A stretch of 64,000 nt of DNA from Prostheceraeus crozeri (Eukaryota > Platyhelminthes > Polycladida > Euryleptidae), in NCBI GenBank assembly GCA_907163375.1, contig CAJQUW010000473.1:1-64000 (forward strand), read 5' to 3'. The stretch's first letter is position 1. Every line of letters starts with the position of its first letter. The notes under the pieces are model-generated. The model did not search any database. It had not been told where the DNA came from and was given only the letters and a program-made list of their open reading frames with translations. Below, in pieces: positions 1 to 6,485 of the stretch. The translations under genes were made by a program, and so were the position numbers.

Positions 1-700
1 AAAAATTTTGCTGACCTCCCCCCCCTCTGGACAGCTCGCTTCGATTTTGGCTTCCAGTGGACGGATTTTGTCGTGCGATAGCTCGTTTGAAAGCTAAGAG
101 TGAGACAAATTCACTGAAAGAATCGGCTTGTTCCTATCTGTCTTCGTTTAGATGTGAGACGCCATTTAAGATTTTGGGACATTGGCAAAAAACGACAGAG
201 TTAGAATTTGGGACGTTTTGGGCTCTAGCTTCAAAACGAAGCATCGGATGGGAAAACGGATTTCAGATTTGGAATCAGCGTGAAATTCTCTATCTGTATG
301 GTGAGTTTCAAGTCAATCGGAGAGAAAAATTTCGCTGACTCCCCCCCCCTCTGGACAGCTTGCTTCGATCTTGGCTTCCAGTGGACGGATTTAGTCGTGC
401 CATAGCTCGTTTGAAAGCTAAGAGTGAGACAAATTCACTGAAAGAATCGGCTTGTTCCTATCTGTCTTCGTTTAGATGTGAGACGCCATTTAAGATTTTG
501 GGACATTGGCGAAAAACGACAGAGTTAGAATTTGGGACGTTTTGGGCTCTAGCTTCAAAACGAAGCATCGGATGGGAAAACGGATTTCAGATTTGGAATC
601 AGCGTGAAATTCTTTATCTGTATGGTGAGTTTCATGTCAATCGGAGAGTTTCAAGTCAATCGGAGAGAAGAATTTTCAACATTTTTCGGAAAAACGACAG
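1..700 (+). repeat. Left-arm ~325-bp tandem repeats with poly-C tracts
   Basis: Two nearly identical units (about 1-325 and 326-690) each open with a C8-C10 tract followed by TCTGGACAGCT and end with GTCAATCGGAGAGAA. A third, diverged unit runs from about 650 to 840 and leads directly into the TATA promoter at 902. Open frames across the units (57-338, 360-704) exist only because the unit length keeps them open. They show no recognisable domain and I do not call them genes. Tandem units feeding a core promoter resemble promoter monomers of some retroelements. Confidence 0.85.
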
Positions 701-901
701 TTAGAATTTTTGCGATGGCTGCCTACTGTAGAGCCAAAACGAAGCATCGGATGGGAAAACGGAGGCCAGATTCGGATTCAGCGTCAAATTCTACATGGAA
801 ATGGTGTATTTCCAGCTCAATCGGAGCACTAGAACCGGAGATAGACGGGATTTTTAGTGTTTGGATGATGGGTATTACGTCATCAGCTGATCGCCACACA
901 C

Positions 902-936
902 TATATAAGCTGGGAACCGACGGAGACTTGTCATTC
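902..936 (+). promoter_or_regulatory. Inward-facing core promoter, left arm (TATA + Inr)
   Basis: TATATAAG at 902-909 lies 31 bases upstream of the A of TCATTC (931-936), an exact match to the arthropod initiator TCAKTY. A DPE-like GGTCGT sits at 961-966. Transcription would run rightward into the structured region. GAG|GTAGGT at 957/958 could serve as an early splice donor. Confidence 0.7.
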
Positions 937-1326
937 AGACGAGAGCGATTGTCAGAGGTAGGTCGTCTCTCTGAGCTCCGATGATAGCTTCGGACATTCC
1001 AAATCCCGAGTTTCTGTAAGAAACCGACTTAGAAAATTTCATTGCTGATATCAGCTAAGGCGTCAGACTTAGAGGTTCGCCAGGAGATGGCCTTCGTCTC
1101 CAGGCCATAAAAGACTCCAAAACTTTAAAGGCTTGTAACTTTGCTTCTACAAGTCCGTTTGACTTGATTCAAAAAAGGTTCGGTCGCTATTGACCTGCCC
1201 TAAGTGATAGACTACTTATAAAATTTCATAAGTAGTGCTAAAAAGTTGAAAAATTTAAATTCACTAGTTTTGGAGGTTTTCTGGGGTTTTCGACCCTGCT
1301 GAAGTCAATGAAAGCATTTTTAATGA
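937..1326 (+). other. Hairpin-rich untranslated leader-like sequence
   Basis: No credible ORF. Perfect stems are packed closely: GTTTCT/AGAAAC around a 3-nt loop (1010-1024), the 12-bp palindrome GCTGATATCAGC (1044-1055), a 6-bp stem CTTGTA/TACAAG, GGTC/GACC around the loop GCTATT (1182-1195), and a 9-bp stem ACTACTTAT/ATAAGTAGT around an 8-nt loop (1211-1236). The right arm (about 16973-17362) keeps the same stems. Confidence 0.6.
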
Positions 1327-2027
1327 TGTCTGAGCCAGTCTTCTCATGCTATAAGCGGCTTTTCACTGAAAGCGAGCAAGACACGGAGAGTTTTGCTGTA
1401 ATATTCCACTGACAGGGTGTTCCTTCGGGACGGCGGACGATGCCGTAGTGATAAGTGTGGCAAGGGAATGTGTCATATTTGAGACCGTAACCGCTGGGAC
1501 AACTCATGTCTCATGTTGGGCATTTGACACAGCTCTCAACGTAGCACTTTGAACGCCAATCGGTTGAGTCTTAGCTATCTTGTCATGGGTGGCCTCTAAA
1601 CATCTCCATTGCAAAAACGCTGGTGAATCAAGCTCTCTACGGCTTGCTATCAAGCTGCTAAAAGTCTGTCCACCTCTTACCAACTCTACAGGTTTTCATG
1701 TCTGAGCCAGTCTTCTCATGCTATAAGCGGCTTTTCACTGAAAGCGAGCAAGACACGGAGAGTTTTGCTGTAATATTCCACTGACAGGGTGTTCCTTCGG
1801 GACGGCGGACGATGCCGTAGTGATAAGTGTGGCAAGGGAATGTGTCATATTTGAGACCGTAACCGCTGGGACAACTCATGTCTCATGTTGGGCATTTGAC
1901 ACAGCTCTCAACGTAGCACTTTGAACGCCAATCGGTTGAGTCTTAGCTATCTTGTCATGGGTGGCCTCTAAACATCTCCATTGCAAAACGCTGGTGAATC
2001 AAGCACTCTACGGCTTGCTATCAAGCT
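1327..2027 (+). repeat. Tandem duplication (372-bp period) carrying structured modules A and B
   Basis: 1327-1656 and 1699-2027 are near-identical copies offset by 372 bases. Each contains a structured module (about 1403-1580 and 1775-1952) with a C(TTCG)G tetraloop hairpin (loops 1424-1427 and 1796-1799) and ends in a GCTATC-loop hairpin. The mirror copies lie at about 16272-16972. The right-arm copy matching module B has two changes in this hairpin that weaken it, so its loop is not strictly kept everywhere. Confidence 0.85.
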
Positions 2028-2445
2028 GATCAAAGCAATAACTTGGGATGTTTCCTCAAGGTTTTCAAGTATGCTGAGTTCAAATCTGCTATCAGATTTC
2101 AAATTTAACTAAGACTAAGGCAGCTTTGAGGGGTTAGATCCCAGCTACTGTTCACTACCTTTGACTCGACGTTGCTGTTACCACTTCGGGGCAGTGACAA
2201 TGATGTCTTCAGCTGTAAATAGCGGGTATCGGGGAAGATCTCTCACTTCCCTAGTGATCAGTACAAGGCCTTCGGGCTGTCGACGGGATCGAGTGCCACT
2301 CACTACACTCAAATCTATCATTCCTCACTAAGTGTAAATTACTGACTATACATTTGTCCTGCTATCAGGTTGTTTTGACTTGCTATCTAGTTGAATAGTC
2401 TCTTGCTATCAAGAGATTCACCTCTGCTCATAAAGCACATCATCG
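2028..2445 (+). other. Non-coding stretch between structured modules
   Basis: No supportable gene. It contains four of the GCTATC hairpins (2088, 2361, 2382, 2405) and GC-rich patches around 2160-2310. The mirror lies at about 15855-16271. Confidence 0.5.
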
Positions 2446-2646
2446 CTGTAATACCTCCTTTGCTCGAGCGTTCCTTCGGGACGGCGGGTACTGCCGTAGA
2501 GGGATTGTGTTGCACGGGTTGTTCGTCGTTTGTTAGACCGAAACCTCTGAGCCGTTGCTCATGTTGGGCGTTCGACTTCATACTCAACGTGACGCTTTCT
2601 CTCACCAGGTCAGAGTACTTCAGCCATTCGACAAAGGTTAGTCTTT
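2446..2646 (+). ncRNA. Structured module C (diverged copy of A/B)
   Basis: Shares with modules A, B and D an ordered set of short blocks: TGTAATA, a GTTCC..GG hairpin, GGCGG, CCGTAG, TCATGTT and TCAACGT, over about 200 bases. The hairpin has a TTCG tetraloop at 2475-2478 closed by C-G. One-base length differences between copies fall between the conserved blocks, so a protein frame on either strand is not preserved; this favours RNA over coding sequence. The mirror copy is at about 15654-15854. Identity unknown; I could not match it to hammerhead, twister or HDV-type ribozymes. Confidence 0.45.
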
Positions 2647-2790
2647 ATGATATGGAGTAGAGTGAAATGTAATTCATTAGATGTCCCTTCAATGATTGCT
2701 CCCATGATAAACGTTGATGAGACAAATGAAATGATTCTCATCTTCCCTTTTCAATGATTGAAATCTACTAACACACTACCGTATAATCGT

Positions 2791-2902
2791 CCACTATGGG
2801 GCAAGACATGATAGAGCCTCCACGCGGTTCGCACTGGGCAGTCTTTAGACTGGCGAATACTATCATTAAGTTGAATCTGCTATCAGTCAACTTGAACGTT
2901 GC
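2791..2902 (+). repeat. 112-bp direct repeat E, copy 1
   Basis: Matches 3266-3377 over its whole length with few differences. It contains a CAGTC/GACTG hairpin with TTTA loop (2839-2852) and a GCTATC-loop hairpin at its end. It abuts the TATA box at 2917, so it may be promoter-proximal. The mirror is at about 15398-15509. Confidence 0.85.
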
Positions 2903-2916
2903 GTCGCGTTAGAGGG

Positions 2917-2924
2917 TATATAAA
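2917..2924 (+). promoter_or_regulatory. TATA box upstream of the 88-aa ORF
   Basis: TATATAAA, 32 bases upstream of the ATG at 2956. The short pyrimidine-rich leader between them repeats CATTT. The mirror TATA box is at 15376-15383 on the minus strand. Confidence 0.65.
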
Positions 2925-2955
2925 CCACTGCCTCTCATTTCATTTCATTTCAATC

Positions 2956-3222
2956 ATGCAGACGCCGAACAGTCAAGTCAGCTCTCCTCGCGGACCGCAG
3001 TTAAGGCCGCGAAATTTATTTGAGGAGTTTGTCAGGCTAGAGGAGCAAGACAGAGTTTTTAATAATCTTGCTCGGATTGGCAATCCGATGACAGCAACTG
3101 CTGTCAATCCAACGGAATGGCGCTACATTCCACTTTTTAGCCATGTACCAGTTAGTGTGGAAGTCGACAGTGCTACCAAAGAGAGAGTCAAAGACTCTCT
3201 CAGTAGAATTGGTAGGGTGTAA
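2956..3222 (+). CDS. 88-aa hypothetical protein, left arm
   Basis: I do not recognise this protein. I start it at the ATG at 2956 rather than the in-frame ATG at 2899, because the TATA box at 2917 would place the transcription start after 2899. It begins MQTPNSQ, followed by a Ser/Pro/Arg-rich segment and a charged region with FEEFVRLEEQDRVFNNLARIG. There is no signal peptide, membrane segment or cysteine motif. The protein is identical in the two arms. It sits between two direct repeats (E) and upstream of structured module D. The mild amphipathic charge pattern suggests a helical protein, perhaps nucleic-acid or coat associated; that is inference only. Confidence 0.5.
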   Translation: MQTPNSQVSSPRGPQLRPRNLFEEFVRLEEQDRVFNNLARIGNPMTATAVNPTEWRYIPLFSHVPVSVEVDSATKERVKDSLSRIGRV

Positions 3223-3265
3223 GATGACGTTACTCCCGAGAACGAACCACCGGCTCTCTTAAGGG

Positions 3266-3377
3266 CCACCATGGGGCAAGACATGATAGAACCTCCACGC
3301 GGTTTGCCCTGGGCAGTCTTCGGACTGGCGAATACTATCATTAAGTTGAATCTGCTATCAGTCAACTTGAACGTTGC
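3266..3377 (+). repeat. 112-bp direct repeat E, copy 2
   Basis: Second copy of repeat E, directly upstream of module D. The CAGTC/GACTG stem is unchanged but the loop is TTCG (3319-3322) instead of TTTA. The two copies bracket the 88-codon ORF cassette. The mirror is at about 14923-15034. Confidence 0.85.
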
Positions 3378-3388
3378 AAATGAAGTTC

Positions 3389-3595
3389 GGTGTAATACTT
3401 CCTTTCGACGGGCGTTCCTGTAAAGGGCGGCGGTGAAACCCGTAGCTATGTATACCGCAAGGGACATTCGGCAATGGTCAATCTTGTTAAACCTCTCTGC
3501 GTCATGTTTGCAAGTGATTGCCTCTGTCTCAACGTAGTATGCATTCGCGCCAGGGCGACATTTAGCCAACTGTCGAAGGTTGCCTAAAACTATCC
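3389..3595 (+). ncRNA. Structured module D (diverged copy, GNRA loop)
   Basis: Same block order as module C. Its hairpin has a GTAA loop (3420-3423) where A, B and C have TTCG, with one extra T-A pair closing it. In the right arm (about 14705-14911) the same loop reads GTGA on the sense strand. GTAA and GTGA are both GNRA tetraloops, and TTCG is the other classic stable loop. This holds only if the plus strand of the left arm is the RNA. A 159-codon frame on the opposite strand (3123-3602) is probably incidental. Confidence 0.5.
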
Positions 3596-3623
3596 ATTGC
3601 ATACGTTATGAGAACCATGAGTT

Positions 3624-3824
3624 CTACCTGTCTCTATCAATGAGATGAATTGATGAATGGAATGAAATGGGAGGACACTCACGCGTCACACGCAACATAA
3701 CACACTTCTCTCTTCCGTAGTCTAACAAGCTCTTTACACATGGATCGCAGTCGATTGCTATCCCTGTATCAGAAGTGTAAGCTATCTTAATTTTATCTAA
3801 CACTATTTCATCTACCATTATCAT
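3624..3824 (-). CDS. 66-aa hypothetical protein, left arm
   Basis: Unrecognised small ORF opposite in strand to the 88-aa gene. It has a plausible soluble composition, with two cysteines in DCDPC and an RDR C-terminus. The right-arm copy changes DCDPC to DCNPC. No promoter could be assigned. It could be an exon of a larger spliced product. Confidence 0.3.
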   Translation of the reverse strand: MIMVDEIVLDKIKIAYTSDTGIAIDCDPCVKSLLDYGREKCVMLRVTRECPPISFHSSIHLIDRDR

Positions 3825-3968
3825 CCATATGAAATGTTATAAGAATTGCAAGTTAAACTAAGTGTGCTACTATTTCCAAATGAAAAAGTATACATGGTTA
3901 AATCATCCACTGAAGCCCCATTCAAGTAAGTCAGTATGAAAGCAAAGATAATATGAAATAAAAATTTA

Positions 3969-4181
3969 TTATGGCATGTATTTCAAAAGGTCTTCATCGT
4001 CAATATCGTCCCAGAGTCTGGCTTCACATAGATTACAAAAACAGTTCACTTGCTTCAATCGTTCTTCTACCGCGAGCCTCACTTTGTCGATATACTCCCA
4101 CTCCGCTATAGTTCGTGGCTGGGAGTTAGGGGTGTACCATTCCCATAATTGGTGGAGGAATTTGGTGCTGGCGATCTCCAT
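3969..4181 (-). CDS. 70-aa acidic-tailed hypothetical protein, left arm
   Basis: The ATG at 4181 is used; an extra leading residue would need a GTG start. The protein is rich in Trp and acidic residues, has two cysteines spaced CFCNLC, and ends in WDDIDDEDLLKYMP. The stop codon overlaps a canonical AATAAA signal (TAATAAA, 3965-3970 on the minus strand), which supports a real 3' end here. The right-arm copy is identical. No known domain recognised. The acidic C-terminal tail and aromatic content are more protein-like than the neighbouring shadow frames. Confidence 0.4.
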   Translation of the reverse strand: MEIASTKFLHQLWEWYTPNSQPRTIAEWEYIDKVRLAVEERLKQVNCFCNLCEARLWDDIDDEDLLKYMP

Positions 4182-4194
4182 CACTATTCGTGAG

Positions 4195-4710
4195 TGTCGT
4201 TAGAAAGTGTATCATGGTTTGTAAAAGTTTTACTGCAACACAGGTTGATGTATAGTTAGAAAAGTTTGATCATCAACGTTGTATTCGTAAGTCTAGTCAG
4301 AAACTTTATCATGTTGTACAAAAGTTTTATTGCAACACAGGTTGATGTATAGTTAGAAAGTTTGATCATCAACGTTTTATTTGTAAGTCTAGTCAGAAAG
4401 TGCATCATGGTTTGCAAAGTTAGTGTAGTCAAATAATTTTACTGTAACACCCGTTTGAGAAAGTAAAGTCTGATCATCGAAGTTGTATTCGTGAGTGTCG
4501 TTAGAAAGTGTATCATTGTTTGTAAAAGTTTTACTGCAACACAGGTTGATGTATAGTTAGAAAAGTTTGATCATGACGTTTTATGAAACACACATGTCAT
4601 GAAATGTAAGCGTTAGTGTAGTCAAATAATTTACCGCGACGCACGTTTGTGAAAATAAAGTTTGATCATTGACGTTATATGACTGACCGAACTCATCACA
4701 GCACTAGAAA
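4195..4710 (+). repeat. ~100-bp tandem repeats, left arm
   Basis: The phrase CAGGTTGATGTATAGTTAGA starts at 4241, 4338 and 4542, a period of about 97-102 bases, with intervening diverged units marked by TTTGATCATCAACGTT. The mirror block is 13590-14105; an 86-codon frame there (13784-14044) is a by-product of the repeats. Confidence 0.8.
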
Positions 4711-5320
4711 GTTTTAGAAGGTTTTATTTACTGCACAGTGTAGATTGTCTTGTAACTTACTTTCACAGTGTTAGAAAGTTTTATTGGAGACAGTTGCCAA
4801 ATGTTTCCCTATTAGAAATTCAAACTTCATGACTGTTAGATTAGCTTCATCAGGTTTAGTAAAAGCAGTTTTCTACTGCAGTAAGACTGCGAGTTTAGAA
4901 TGTTATATGAAAACAGTGTTCATCACAGCGCTAGAAAGTTTTACTGCGCTGTGTAGATTGTTTCACACAAGGTCTTATAGTCAGCGTTGAATGTTTTATA
5001 AAACCAGATGTTGTCACACACGTTGAGTGTATGAGAGCTAGTTCCATGACATTGAATCGCATGGATTGTAAAGTTCATAATCCAAGGCTAGGCTCCTGTA
5101 CGGTTGGATTTAGGGTTTTATATTACATGCGTTAACCGTTCGTGTAGAATATGTGAAGCAGATGTTCGCTTAAATGCAAATGTTGAAATAAGTTTGTAAG
5201 AAATCTTTGACAGGTTGTTGTGAAACGTAGCGAACGTTGAAGAAATGTTTCTGCAGTCACACTCGTTAGCGTGCCAGCTTTACTAAATGTATTCTATTCT
5301 CCAATGAGGATTGTTGTCTA
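4711..5320 (+). other. AT-rich spacer upstream of the ORF cluster
   Basis: Holds further loosely repeated GTTAGAAAGTTTTA-type units. A 68-codon frame (4784-4990) lies inside them; it is probably not a gene. TTTCTGCAG at about 5250-5258 is a possible splice acceptor ahead of the next ORF. Confidence 0.4.
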
Positions 5321-5608
5321 ATGAGAATCAAGCCTTCCACAGTGAGAATCATTCCATCGTTGAATCATACAAGTGATGGACGCACATTCTCTCTTTGGGA
5401 TATCATTTTCAAAGTGAATGGGCTATATTATGGTCAGCACAAGGATAACAAAATAGCCTCTCTCTCGATATACACTGAATCCATCCTATATATTCCAAAG
5501 CCACCCAACGTAGATGACATTATTGACTTCCTTAACGGGGGTGGTACGAAGCGCAAGTCGGAGAAGAATGCTACCTCCAAACGCAAGTCAAGGAAAGAGA
5601 ATTGCTAA
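5321..5608 (+). CDS. 95-aa protein with basic C-terminus, left arm
   Basis: Unrecognised. The N-terminal ~70 residues look like a compact alpha/beta fold with DGRTFSLWDIIFKVNGLYYG and IASLSIYTESILYIPKPP. The last 20 residues are strongly basic (GTKRKSEKNATSKRKSRKE), consistent with a nuclear localisation or nucleic-acid-binding tail. The 3' end overlaps the RING-like ORF by 95 bases in another frame. The right-arm copy differs by one residue (Gly to Glu). The overlap and the change of frame suggest either compact viral-type coding or that splicing or frameshifting joins this ORF to the next. Confidence 0.5.
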   Translation: MRIKPSTVRIIPSLNHTSDGRTFSLWDIIFKVNGLYYGQHKDNKIASLSIYTESILYIPKPPNVDDIIDFLNGGGTKRKSEKNATSKRKSRKENC

Positions 5609-5768
5609 TCCTTTCCTAACTCTACCCTATGACAATTCGCTTATGTGCTTTGAGTGTCGTAGACGTGGTCTTATTAGATACATTTTACTTCTTCGTTGCC
5701 ATCATATCATTTGCGTATTTTGTCGTGAAAAGCATCGATGTAATTCTTCATTTTGCAATATGTTATAG
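5514..5768 (+). CDS. RING-like zinc-finger protein (84 aa), left arm
   Basis: The C-terminal half has the spacing C-x2-C-x12-C-x-H-x2-C-x2-C-x5-C-x3-C (CFEC, RCHHIICVFC, then C..C). This matches the first six ligands of a C3HC4 RING finger; the final pair is C-x3-C rather than C-x2-C. RING proteins usually act as E3 ubiquitin ligases, and small ones are common in large DNA viruses and some mobile elements. The N-terminal half is basic and overlaps the 95-aa ORF, so it may not be the true start; the finger could be an exon fused to either neighbour. Identical in both arms. Confidence 0.5.
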   Translation: MTLLTSLTGVVRSASRRRMLPPNASQGKRIANPFLTLPYDNSLMCFECRRRGLIRYILLLRCHHIICVFCREKHRCNSSFCNML

Positions 5769-5802
5769 AACGCTTCCTTAGATGTGTAAATTTCCGTTTT
5801 AG

Positions 5803-6351
5803 ACTTCTATCATCATTTTTATGGATTGTGAGGGTGAACCTGTACAGGAGCTCAGTGCTATTGCTATGAACAATTGGACATATCAGATTGTTAGTGTCTA
5901 TCATCAACATGCCAACTGTGATCCCAATGTTGATCAATGGGCGAGAAAACACATTCATGGACTTAATCTGAAATATTTGCAAGACTATGGCTTTTCTTGT
6001 GAGAGTGCTCTTCTTATTGACTTTAAACGATGGTTAGCTGCTTTCAATGTTATACGCATCTTTTGTAATAATCCTGGTAAGGAGAGGAAAGTATTTCCCA
6101 ATCTAATCATTGATGATATTTTGCTCCCGCCTTGGGATAGTAGAGTGAATCAACATTATCATGAAGTCACGAAACGTTTTAAGGATTTATGTGTTCCTAT
6201 TTTGTCTGTTCGTTGTAGTAGCTACGTTCATAACCAATGCTTCTTTCCTCCTTACCTCAACACTGCCAAAGTCCTGTATGGTTATCATTGCTCGCTGTAT
6301 GATAGTTACCAGCTGTATCTATTTTATCTCTTTCAAACCATTGATTTATAA
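5803..6351 (+). CDS. DEDDh-type exonuclease-like protein, left arm
   Basis: The frame opens right after a TAG that doubles as a splice-acceptor AG (pyrimidine-rich TTTCCGTTTTAG, ending 5802). The residues TSIIIF before the first ATG (5821) form the hydrophobic strand expected before an exonuclease motif I, so the protein probably begins in an upstream exon. From the ATG it is 176 aa. Visible motifs are DCEG with a following ELSAI (motif I, D-x-E), a NNPGKE segment where motif II would fall, and HCSLYD (H-x4-D, motif III of DEDDh enzymes). The motif II aspartate is not obvious, so activity is uncertain. A canonical AATAAA lies at 6374-6379 with a GT-rich stretch after it. Assignment rests on motifs only. 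Confidence 0.5.
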   Translation, partial: TSIIIFMDCEGEPVQELSAIAMNNWTYQIVSVYHQHANCDPNVDQWARKHIHGLNLKYLQDYGFSCESALLIDFKRWLAAFNVIRIFCNNPGKERKVFPNLIIDDILLPPWDSRVNQHYHEVTKRFKDLCVPILSVRCSSYVHNQCFFPPYLNTAKVLYGYHCSLYDSYQLYLFYLFQTIDL

Positions 6352-6373
6352 TGCATGCTTGTTATAGTGATTC

Positions 6374-6379
6374 AATAAA
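6374..6379 (+). terminator. Poly(A) signal of the exonuclease-like gene
   Basis: AATAAA 23 bases after the stop codon, followed by GTTGTTGTTTTC, a reasonable GT-rich downstream element. Mirrored in the right arm. Confidence 0.65.
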
Positions 6380-6485
6380 TGTTACTATGAGAAGAGTTGT
6401 TGTTTTCATGCAATGAATGGGTTAGATAAAGGGCGATCATGTCTTTCTCAAACGACTGTGGAACATTGATTTCCATGATGAAGAT

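Larger units (their letters stand above)
1641..3365 (+). other. Family of short hairpins with conserved GCTATC hexaloop
   Basis: GCTATC recurs as the loop of short hairpins whose stems differ in sequence but stay complementary: gctt/aagc (loops 1646-1651 and 2017-2022), aaatct/agattt (2088-2093), cct/agg (2361-2366), a degenerate act/agt copy (2382-2387), tctctt/aagaga (2405-2410), and gttga..ct/ag..tcaac (2879-2884 and 3354-3359). A related GCTATT loop closes GGTC/GACC at 1186-1191. Constant loop with co-varying stem suggests an RNA- or protein-recognised element. Function unknown. Confidence 0.7.

Noticed and set aside
57..704. 93-114 codon frames in the left ~325-bp repeats and their right-arm counterparts
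   Set aside because: They run through tandem repeat units with poly-C tracts and stay open only because of the unit length; no domain and no consistent start.
2387..2660. 72- and 89-codon frames on opposite strands over module C
   Set aside because: Overlap a structured repeat; frames are not conserved in modules A, B or D.
1400..3600. Structured modules as hammerhead, twister or HDV-type ribozymes
   Set aside because: The required core strings (CTGANGA with GAAA, or the twister core) are absent in the expected arrangement.
3123..3602. 159-codon minus-strand frame and its right-arm mirror (14698-15177)
   Set aside because: It is antisense to the 88-aa ORF, repeat E and module D, and the modules' length differences between copies do not preserve a frame.
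4784..4990. 68-codon frame and the 86-codon frame at 13784-14044
   Set aside because: Lie inside tandem repeats and have repeat-derived composition.
5707..5982. 91-codon minus-strand frame
   Set aside because: Shadow of the exonuclease-like and RING-like ORFs.
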